Below are positions 40,201 to 52,200 of a DNA stretch of 64,000 bases, in pieces (the stretch's first letter is position 1; each line of letters opens with the position of its first letter). The notes under the pieces are model-generated. The model had not been told where the DNA came from and ran no database searches. It was given only the letters and a program-made list of their open reading frames with translations. The position numbers and the translations under genes are program-made. The DNA comes from Psococerastis gibbosa (Eukaryota; Arthropoda; Insecta; Psocodea; Psocidae), in assembly GCA_963971405.1 (NCBI GenBank), contig OZ020491.1:22128855-22192854 (forward strand), read 5' to 3'.

Positions 40201-43200
40201 CCCGTCACAGCCCGGCGTGGGACAGTTTGTTCCCTCAAACTTGATGACCGGTTGCGCGAGACTCGATTTGTGCGGTTCAGAGCTCCCATTTTCGAGGACA
40301 CGCAGTTTATTGCGGTTTGCAATAGGGCAGCCAGATGCGCTGAAAATTAACAAAAAAATGTTTTTCAAGTGTACCAATAAAAGGCCATTGAGTAGTGTAT
40401 TCTATTTAATTTAATTTAATTTATTTAATACCTTCTTCTCATCACCTTGGTGAGAATACTATATTATTTGGGGTTACAGAACAGTGTAATCAATTTTCGC
40501 AACCGAACCAGTTCCAAGCCAAAGCATCTGAGTAGCTTGGGTAAACATTATACACATTGTAACCTAGTGCAACTAAAGCAATCTGTATACAGTAGTTCCT
40601 ACAGAGCCCTTTAATATTTTTTCACTCACAATAAAGAGTGTGTTAACTAACTGATAAAGAATAGTTTGAAGCATTTTTTTGTGTAACTTAACCAGCAGAT
40701 ATTGCAGTTAAAGAAAAATTTTCAAGTGTGTTAACTAACTGATAAAGAATAGTTTGAAGAATTTTTTGTGTAACTTAACCAGCAGATATTGCAGTTAAAG
40801 AAATTTTTTCAAAATAATGGTTTTGTGAAGTCCGATAGCCTAGGAGGCTGCCACGAATATTAAACATCCTAATTAACCCTATATAAGTAGGGATTTTCTT
40901 GTTGATATGCTAGATGAAAGAACGAGATTTTTATTGGTAGTAACCATTTATGAAAAGGCGCAGTTTTAAACTTAAGTGGCATCACATAAAAGAACGACAC
41001 TGGCAAGTAATAGCTCTATGGACAGATTACTCATTTTAAGTATATGGGAGCTTAATAGCAATAGAACCCAGCTCATAAAAACCCTTCACCGTTCATTCAG
41101 CTAACATAATAAGCCTAAAAAATTAAACCAAAAAATAAAATAAAATAAAAATACCTTCGATGAGTGAAAAATTTGCCAGACGAATGACCTGTGCCGTCGC
41201 ACCCAGGTACGGGACACCTATTACAATTAATTTAGAATTAGAACAATCATTATGTTTACCTTCTGTGTGAGAGAAATTTGCCAGTGGCGTGTCCAGACCC
41301 ATCACACCCGGGGATGGGACATCTGCACCGCACAACAGAAATAAACCAAAACATAAGAACGTTTGCAAGGTGGGCATCTTGTATGGCAACGGGCCACATT
41401 ATACAATAAAGCAATCCAAAAATTAGTTCCTTATAGCCTTATAGGACCAAATGGTAGGGAAATTCTATCGGAGTTAAGTAATGATGGATTGTTTGACAGT
41501 GTGATAAGCCCAATTTTTTTCGTTTTAATAATAAAAGGAGAAAGACTTAAAAATCTGAAGAGGATATGCTGTGTAGAAATTTGGCACCCCAACATTAAAT
41601 AGTTTTCATTTTTTATTTCATTAACTCAGAAAGTTATATTAAAAATTTGGCTCATTTAAGTTGTAGAAGACTACTTCGTGCATCATGTAATCGGGTATTT
41701 TTACTTTTCGGTTTGTAGTCTTCAAAAATTCTAGTTTACGAGAAATTTTAGTCCCCACTGGATTTTATGAAAGAATTACCAAAAATTTAATTTTTTTTTC
41801 CTATTATATGATGCATGAAGAAGTCTTCTACAACTTACATCAGCCAAATCTTTGATAACTTGCTTTGTTAAGTAAATAAAAAATTAAAAATCAATAAAAA
41901 CAACAAATATTGGGGTGCTAATTTTCAACGTAAAACCGCAGCGATTAGTCGTATGAAATCGACATAGTGCATAGGCATACAGTATATGAGTACATCTTTA
42001 ACTTGAGTCTCTTAGAGTGACTAGACTAAGACAAACTACTGGACAGTTAAATCCGACGAGTGCATTTTATTACATATTTATTATTTTATCAATTATTAAA
42101 ATTATTGTTACATTATATTCTTTACCATACAAAACACATCTAAATTGACGAAACTGTTATACGCATATGGCACCTGACTGATTTAATTTAGTTTAAGGCC
42201 TGGTTCATAAGAGGCCACAAATCATGAAAGCTCGCGATCTTGAGAAATTTTCATTAACAGTAGAAATACACTTAAAAGAACCTAGGACACTTCTCACGTG
42301 ATAAAAGCATACTTGAGCGGCACTGCTGCTATTTTTGAACCCATTATGTGAACATGAGTACAAAATCTTAAAATGGGTACTTGCCTTAAAGGTTCAGAAT
42401 CTTGGCCATCGCGAGGCTTGCTCTTGGGCTTATTTGCTCGGGGGCACCCTGACAGGCTGCGGTGAGACGAATAATTTCCAGTGACGTGCCCTGAGCCGTC
42501 ACACCCCGGGGTCGGACATTTGAGCTCCTGCGAATGGGCCTGGATTTGAGTGCGATCCGCGCGGGGGCACCCGGACAGGCTGAAAACAAAATGAAATTAA
42601 ATTATAAGAAGCCGACAATGTAAAATAGCCACAAAGCTACAATAAACCATTGCTAGTACTTACACCAATCTATGGGCCCCTGCACGAGAACGTAGAGCGG
42701 CATATCAGAAACAAAACATCAATAGAGAATACATTGTCCGTTTTATAAAAGAGCAGCGTCTGAGATGGCTGGGACACGTTGTAAGAATGTCAGAAGACTG
42801 TATGCCAATCAAAATGTGCAAAGCAAGCATGACGGGAAGACGACTGGCTGGACGTCCATGAAACCGCTAGAAGACTGAATTAGAAACTGACCTTCGCAAT
42901 TTAGGAGCTCGTAAATGGTGTCGTGCAAACCGAGATGACTAATAGAGGGATGAAGTACAAGTACGATGAACTTCGCGTAAGTACGTACTTAATACTCAGT
43001 ACTGGGGTTTAAAAAAAATTCAGCCAGTGGAGCCCTTGCACACAGAATACTAGCGGCAATAAGATGAGAAGTCATCTTGCATAGTACCTAGTCTAGGGGG
43101 AACAGTTAGCACAAAGATTAATAGAAGAAGCGTCCTGAAATTGAACATTTAAAATTTAAACTAAGCTTCTATAGGTAGACAAAGTATACACCAAGGAGAA

Positions 43201-46200
43201 CAACATCCAAGCTGAACAAGCTAAAGTTTATAGAACAAAAACATTGAGGGTACGGCAACCACGCTACACCGAAGGCAGACTAAAATGCGCAGTATGAGGG
43301 ACATTCAACATTTAAAAACCAATTCGGGCAAAAAGTATAAAAATTGGAAGAAGGCAGTGGGAAGATAGACCGATCAACACAATGATATTTTAATACTACG
43401 TGCATAATTCGTAATGAAGTGGCTTCATCGGTTTTTCATGGCCTGTTTGAATATTAAAGTTAAAGTTAAGTGGGCGCTTTGGTCGGGAGAGAGAAGTATA
43501 TTTGTAATAGAGCAAAGCTAGTGATAGCAAATGGCCCATACGACTTCTTATATGGTCAATTAGGCCCGGTACACACAGAAGATTTTCACAGTCACGATTT
43601 TCTGACGCCTTTTCCATTGTAGGGATAGGGCTTGGTGAATGATCGGTGCAAGCCCAGAGTCTACTGCAGAAGATTTCTATGAACTGGCGTGTCTAGGGGA
43701 AAACCGTGCCCTTTCGTGCGGTTGGCTTCACACCAGCTTCCGAAATCGTCAAGAAATCTTCTGCTAGCCCTATGGCTACAATGGAAAAAACGTCGGCAAA
43801 TCACGACTGGGAGAATCGTTCGTGTGTAGCTTCCTCCCTTTCTTAATAACTTTCTTTACGTTCTCCCCATAGTAATCAGGTGAGTCTTGGTTTCAAAAGT
43901 TTAAAGTACTTAAATTCCCCCCCAAAAAATTCCGTAATGAAAAATTGCAAATTTCCATTTTTAAAAGAAATTATTAAATATAAGACTTCATAGTCTTATT
44001 GTTCGCCAATTGTGTTGTTGCAATAAAGTCGTTATTCATTAATTCATAAATGTTTCGTAAGTAAATTGGTCAATTGAATGGCCAATGCAAACACAAGTTA
44101 GGCAAATCTCGGGTACATTTTAATATAAAACTGCATCATCCTCTGTTTTTTTTTCAGCCAATTCAATGCGAATACACAAATATCACAAATCGAGAGAACA
44201 TGCTTCAGTTAGAAGCTACAGTGAAACGGGTAAGGGGGCTCCTGTGCATAAAGACAGAAATACAGGCGGATCAGTAGAGCTACCCACGAAATTGAAATAA
44301 AATAAATAAATAAATTTAGTTTTTATCAGTGAATTCTTTCAGGGATAAGTAAATATACAATCTAGTCCCTATGTATAATCGTTAGATAAATATCACACTG
44401 GACTTTCCATCGGCTTCTAGCGCAAGTCACCGCATGTTTATTTTTTATATTGTTAATTGAATACAGTTGTGCACGAAGTTTTGGTCGAGGAATGTTAAGG
44501 TTATAGCGTGTAATTGGGATATAGTGTTTAATCTTTCTCGACCAAAAATGCGTTCACAACTGGTTTCAATTAACAATATGAAAAAGAAACATGCGGTGAC
44601 TTCCGGTAGAAGCCGATGCAAATTCCAGCGTGATATTTATCTAACGGTTAAATCAACCCTAATTACTCTACTGTCCATTTTATATTTTACTGGCTCTCTG
44701 TACAGGTGGCTTTAAAGTGAAGAGAAATAAAAAATATAACATCAACACGGCAATATTGGTAAGGGCACTTTATGTATGAGGACAGGCTTGCCTTCTATGG
44801 GTAGCGTAGTTGCCGGACATGTGTCCCATCCCGTCGCACCCTTCTGTAGGACATTGTATTAGCTCCTTGCCGTCCCGACCCCGAACTGGCGTTTTTCGCA
44901 ATAATTCACTATAAAATACACCATACGTTGTTCTTCCTATGTACCATTTTTATCATATTCCATCATCCCTTGTTCGTCTGGCCATTGTTGCAAGACTTAC
45001 CTTGTTTCCAATAAATTTAGGATAACCGTAACGCTGCAAATAGAGAAGAGCCTACTTGGTAAATAAAAAGGGAAGAGTTTATACTCTTAGTAGCATGAAA
45101 TTTTTTTCCAAAAGACCACATATTAACATTAAAATAAGTCAATAAAATATGACCTATGATTTTTTATTACTCTTAGGTCCATTTTATGTATACTATTGCG
45201 TGAGTGTGACTTTTGGGTGTCACACCTCGCATTTTGACAGTTATAATTTGGTTTATTGGTGAGGGCCTTCGGCCTTAGGGATTAATATAAGAATAAGGCT
45301 ATGATTCAAATAGTGAAGTCAGGTTGCAGCATCAATATGAACATTTTCGAAAAAAAAAAACAGGGAGAAGCTGAGAACAAGATTTAAATGCTATCATATA
45401 CTATACGTAGATTCTAAAATCGAAATTAGAGGAAGTGGATCGGGAGAAGTTAAAAGTTCAAAACTTTGTTACTGCTAAATACCGCCATTTTCTAATCATT
45501 TTTTAAACCAAATTTGGTTATGTTTTAGTAAACAAAAACTTTTAACTGATTTAAAACTAGTTTAACTACTATATTATTCCTTTAAATAGTCAAATGACCT
45601 TTTTTACTTTAAATAATTAGTTAAGTCACTGCACACATCTCCGTAAATGCAGTGCAAAATTACCGTTTAAAATTATAAACATGTGATTGAAGACAATATT
45701 AATAAAACACATGAATTAGATCAAAATTTGACAAGGACTGAGAAACTGTGTAAAATTGACTTATTAGAGCCTAATATGGGCCAGAAAATTATTATTTATT
45801 ATTATTTTCTATTACAAGGTAAAAATGATGTTATTAAAAAGTTGTAAAATTTTGCTGAAACTTACAGAATGTTTGGTTTTTTTAAAATTCTGGGGATCAT
45901 TAAAATAGGAGGCTCTTCCAAGTACTCTTCATCGGCAGATTCGTCTTCGAGGTGTTCTTCTTTGCCAGGTTCCAATGAATTTACAGAGAAGTTTTTGAGC
46001 AATTCTTGTAAACTATTGAGATCGACCAACTTTCCGTCAATGAAGACACTTGTTTCTTTCAGGAGATCCATTATAAATCACTTTTAAGAACTTTCTTTAT
46101 ATGAAAAATGCGCAAAAAAATGTAAGGATTCGAAAAATAAAAGAATTGAAAACTTTTAGATTCTTATAAATGAACAGTAATAGAAAATAAATAGGGGAAA

Positions 46201-49200
46201 AAGAACACACATCAAGTAAACATGGAATGGAATTTGAAAACTGAAGCCACCGCCCTGTCGAATTGTGTATTATCGATCGACCTCGAGTTGCGCACCAAAT
46301 CCAGAACTTTCAAACTTTGAAAAGTTTATTAAAACTCATTAAAATTTGAGTTTTCGAGTAATATTTACCTTTCAATTTAATCTTTAAAATCTTAACATAT
46401 TATTTAACTCTGTTTTACGTATAAATTGAAACATGTCCATTTTTAGGAAATGATAGTAGCACTAGTTGCCTATCAAAAAGGTTTTGGACAATATGAAATC
46501 CATTGCTGCGTTCCATGGCTTCAGTGTAAAAGTTACAAACCCTGATCTTAATCAATAATTGATTGTGAATGAGGCATGAGGGGCTTAGGCGGCTATTACA
46601 CTTGTCGATATTCCGTCATTTGTACATCAATAATTGATGAGATTCTGTTTTCAGGAGACTATTATGTACATAGATACTTAACTTATCTATTATAAATTAA
46701 GTTATAATATGGCAGAGACTTATGAAAGTTATTAGATGTTAAGTTATGATGTTAGATGTTAGATGTTAGTTATGAAGATTTATTAATATTTAGCTAGGAA
46801 TATGTTACTAAGAAAAATTGTGTCAAGCAGCAATTTAACAAAAGATGGTCAAACTATTTAGCCCAATCTTACCATGTTCGTCTATTTAATTGCATTGGGA
46901 CTAAATTTGAAGTGTTCATCTTCCTAAATGTAGGCTCCTACCTATACCAGGAGTAGATCCAGCCCATTGGGGGGGGGGGGGAGGTAATTAGGCTCAAAAT
47001 ATAATAAACATAATTATGTAGTATCCTTTACATTATAACGTAATAAGTTAGGCAACTTACAACAGGCTAGCTTATAAAATTTTGGGGGCAGCTCCCCCCT
47101 TCATCTGTCCTTGACTACACTTACAACTAGAATAAGCAGAATATAAAAAGAATAAGTAGGCCTAGTCACTCTGGCTAGACCCCATGGACGGATACAGGGA
47201 GGCAGGTTCCCCCCCCCCCTGGATCCACCCCTTGGACGGAGATAGGGGGGCGGATATCCCCCCCAAAAAAAAAGAAATTTCAGTAAATCTATTTTATAAG
47301 TTAATTTTTATAACGCTCTGATTTAATAGACACTACATAGGTTTTTCCTATTTTGACCCACAGCTACCCCCCCCCCCCATGAGCTGGATCCGTCCCTGAT
47401 CCACCCACAATACAATACAAAAATTAGAGTCCCTGACCAGCCAGAGCCGGATCGACCGTGTCACCTGCATCTGTCACCTGCATTCGAATTTTTAAATCTC
47501 ATGGCCTACTTATTATGCTTACACGATGTCAATATTCTGTGTGCTATCATCGATGAAAAAATATTGCAGTGTAGTAGGCCAATGCTGTTGATTTAGGGAT
47601 GTCAATATCAATAAGCCTAATAATTTCTAGACATTTTGCAGTACGTGTGATTTGCAAGAAAGCCACAAAATTCGCCCAAATGGGAAATAAAAACACTTTT
47701 TTCCTCTGTAAATTTTTTTATTTATATATATTATATTTATATATATTTATTTTTATTCACTATCAAAACGTATTTTCTGCAGGACTAGGCCTACTTAGGC
47801 TGCAGGAATTTTCAGCTTCCTAAAAGACCGCCCCCTCCGCCCCCAAGTATCCCCCCTTGGCTACGGCCTTGAGGATAATTGGAAGTGTGCAATTTGTTAA
47901 CATAATGATTAAGAAAACTTAAATAAACCCATAAATGTTGCCTCAACTAATGACCAAACCATGGGAACACTTACTAGTGAAAAGTAATATTTTCCCCCGT
48001 TTCTCGACATATTTTGAACCTATTAGTGCATTTAGAAGCAGAGCAAGATGTGACCATTATGTCAAACCAAAGAAAAACTCAATAAATGGGTAAATAGATT
48101 GAATAACAGGCAATGAAATACGTCTAAATCGCATTGAACGCAATGGAGTCAACCACTTCTTGCCATAATAACCCTTTTTGTCACGTGACCAAAAGTGAAG
48201 ACATTTGTTCAGCGTGGGCTAGGTGCCGTGGTAGTGATCCATGTATATCAATGATATCAATGCGCAGTGGCCATTGTTATTTGTTTCGTGCTTGTTTAGT
48301 TTACTTTTTTGGCATGAAATTTCGAGCGTCTGAGGTGTTTTTGTAATAATCTCCATCGATGACAGCAGTGTGGAAAGAACCGTAATCCCTTATGTATAAC
48401 AATACATGGGTAAAATAGCTAAAACTAATCTTTGCGGAAAGAAGGACATAGCCTACTGTATAGTTTTTATATGTCAGCTATCAGCGATGGGGTAAGTTGT
48501 TTTAAACGTATCATGAGAGTTACCGTTAAAGTTTAATAAGTCTAGCAAGTTTACACCAAGACATATACAGTAGTGGTGCGGACTACGGACTATGACTTTC
48601 ACCCGAAAGGTTGTTAGTTCGAGTTCCATATTGGCTACATTTTCGGGCCATGCTTCAGAGGACATGTAAAGTAGGTGGTCCCGGGCCGTCCTAGTTGAGT
48701 GTAAGAGAGGGCTTTATAGCCCTAACTCCACTGGGTTGGCTTCGTAACAGAACAAAGAAGTTTATATTTATTTATTTATATCTAACTTAGCAATCTAACC
48801 TATCACGTACCGATACCTACATAGGCCTATACAGTGTGTTCAAGCGACCAGTAATAACACCTAAAAATGCCGTGAAAATAAGTGTGTGTAAAAATCAAAC
48901 AAACATTAAATGTGCTGTAACTAAAAAACATATTACTCTTATTGTCTTCCGCGCCCGAATTCAAATTAATTCCTCGTCAAAAAGTAAGGTTGAACGCTCA
49001 TACCAAACACTATAGGAGAGTCTTTCTACAGGCCTACGTCTAGGTCTGCTCTCATTTTGCTGCTTTCTGTTCGCCAGGCTCCCCCCCCCCCCCCCCACTC
49101 TATTATTGTTTCTTCCCTTATTTCCCTGGGACGTCCTTCCATCTTTCTTATAGTTTTGCTTCTGACAGTGGCATTGTCACCCTATTTCCCCCATTCTTGT

Positions 49201-52200
49201 AAGGTGGCCATAGGCCACACCAGTCTTACTGATTATTTTTTTCCATTTGCATTTCTATCGGCCCTTGTCTCAGCCCTTCATAGGTACGATCGTTCCAGAC
49301 TCTATCCCACATTTCCCACCTCGTTTTTTCAGGTATGCACAGAAGGGATTTAATTTGGACGGCGTGCTGAGCTTGTTTATTTTAGTTGCTGTCCAGTTCT
49401 TGCATCTGTACTACCTACTTGAGTCAATTAATGTAAATAATTATCACCCACCATTCTCATGTCGCAGTAGATTATAAAAATCATAATTAAAATTTCGACT
49501 TACAACCATTATTATAGAAATAAACTCTCTGTCCCTGTCATGAATTTATTAATATGGTCTTCTTCTGAGGTCACAATCTCAACGATTGGTTGGCAATAAC
49601 TCCCTCCCCCAGCTCTTTCGGTCCTACGCCTTCCTCTTTAGCTCTTGGTACGTTCGAGCTCCTGCGTCCACCTTCAGTTGATCCATGAATTCTCTCTTCT
49701 ATAAGGGTTCCTTCCACTGTGTCCTCAATGACGTCGTGCCTTAATAAATGCCCTACCCATTTCGCTGTTCTATTTTTTATATGAGGTAGCAGCTGTCTCT
49801 GTTCTTCAATAGCCTCTAGCACTCTTTCATTCGTCACGTGGTGCCTCGGTATATGGTGCATATACAATATTCTAGCAGACAATGTATAGCTTAATAAGAG
49901 TGGCACAAAAAATTGGGAATACGGAAACCAATCCACAGAAAAGTAATTTAACATTTTAACACTTTTGCTGACGAACAAGGGATGATAATGTAAGCCAAAC
50001 GACATACCAATGATATATCATGTTAAGTTATGTCTACCTAGGCAGTAGTCTACTAAAGAACTAAAGTTCTAAACCCTAATGAGAAATGTAATTTTTTATA
50101 ATAGTTACGAAATTGCATAATTTGATAAATGTAGGTGTAGGCAATCTTTCGGCGTTTCAATAGGATAGCTTGGGCTAAGATTAATTGATTATTCGCCTAA
50201 CAACACAGTAGAGTAGCATACAGGTAGCATTGCGAATATGGAACAAAGTAGTAATTGCCATTAAATTATTTAGGGTTTATAAAAAAATCTACCTTCAAGA
50301 ATTGAGGCTGAGTTTCTCTTGTTTGCGAGTTGAGAGTCAAAAGCAATAATTTCTCGAATGGCTTCTAGGCCCTTCTTATACGAGTCCCCATTTTAGATAG
50401 GTAGGTTATCCAAAAATTACCCTATAAACAGTTGTCAACCTGTCTATACTATAAACTATACTATAAACAGTCTGTCATCGGATCCTTTGTATTTACAGCC
50501 CAGATATGGGTTAATTGTAAGGGTGGGTGGAAAGGCCCAAATTCGCCCATTGTGAAAATAAAGACAATTTTCTTTCTTTTTTCTTCTTTCGTACAGTTGG
50601 CTACAACCACAACACAACTCACCCATCATCCTTGTGTGACTTGTCCGAGTGGGGTGGGGGGTGCTGGGGCGGTGCCATCGTGTAGCAGGGGCTGTGCGCA
50701 TAGCCGCCGTGAGCCGAATAGGTCGCAGGCCCGGAGCCCGGGTACCCGTTGCAGGGGTACGACCCCGGGTACGGTGTATAACTGTTTCCGGCGTATTCGG
50801 CCGGCATGCCGTATCCTGGGTGAGGACTCATCGGTGTGTACCCTGTGAAGAAAACAGAAATATTAAGAGGAGGAGGAGGGGGGGGGGGGCGAAGTTAGTA
50901 CAACTAATAAATTAATAAATGATGACTTTTTTGTTCTATTACTAAGCCTACCTAGCGGAGTTAGGGCTGTAAAGCCCTCTCTTACACTCAACTAGGAAGG
51001 CCCGGGACCGCCTGCTTTACGTGCCCTCCGAAGCACAGCCAGAAAATGTAGCAAGTGTAGGACTCGAACCAACAACTTTTCGGGTGAAAGTCCGTACCAC
51101 TACTTCACATGTCTACATCCCTGACCCGTTAATAATCTTAGTGTTCACTGAGCCTGCCCATGTTCAAATCAGCCGTTGTAGACACCGTAAACAAAACGGA
51201 ACTGCTAGAGGTTTTTTTATTTTTTTTAAGGCGCTTATTCCACCTACGTCAATAGTCAATAGTAAATGTGGTTTTGACGTTGTAGCAGACATTAAAGGCA
51301 TACTAAAAATGTCTGCTTCCACGTCAAAACCACATTTACTATTGACTACTGCCGTAGGTGGAATATGCGCCTAAGGACTTTTTATCGATCCAAATCAAAT
51401 CAAAAAGCTGTATATTTTTACAAGTTTTTTTTTTTACAATTATAGAGGTGACTTACCGCAGGACTAGTCCGTGTGCGGTTTAGGCTTTTATACAAATAAC
51501 TCAATAACTACAAATAACTGTATGGAAACCAAAGTAGAATTATGCTTGTTTTGTTGTGTTGTTGTGTTAGTGTATTAGTATAATCACGTATAGGCTTCCA
51601 TGATCGGAGTCTGGTGAGGAGACAAAGGGATGCGAGCTAATAGGCCGTGGTCGATCCGCTCGTACTCCTCCGTCTCCTCATGTTAGTGTATTAGTAATTA
51701 GTAAATATGTTAGTATTGTGTGCGTAAAAGGTTGGAGATATTCTGTGTGTTATTCATTTTTTTGTCTATCTTATGCATCTATTTCTTGTTTTACCCATAT
51801 TTTTAATTGTTTTTTGAATACTGTCATGTTTTCGATTGCTTTTAAATTTATGTTTAATCTGTTGTAGTGTTTTATTCCTACGTATAGCGTTTGGTGTTGT
51901 ATTAGTGTGGTTCTTGCACGTTGCTGCTGCAGTGGGCGTGTGTGCTGCCTTCTTGTATCATAGGGGTATTCATATAGGGGTATTATATGTCTATTTTTTG
52001 TATTTCAATTATTGATTCTTTTATAAATAACTGTCTGATCGAAAGTATTTCAGCTGTTTGGAACAGTTCTTTTGTTGGGTGTCTGTTGTCTACTCTGTAG
52101 ATAATTTTTAGGATTTTTCTTTGTACTACATTCAGCTTCTCTATCACATTTTGATATGCTCCTCCCCATGCAGTTATTGCATAGCTCAAGTGCGATTGCA

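Noticed and set aside
42386..42589. Minus-strand frame rich in Ala/Arg/Pro over a MYT1 finger exon
   Set aside because: Out of frame by one; the true frame encodes the finger [14 protein letters not shown].
46095..46101. TATAAAG as the TATA box of the candidate internal first exon
   Set aside because: It is only about 25-30 nt before the ATG, leaving essentially no 5' UTR, and such a motif is expected by chance in AT-rich sequence.
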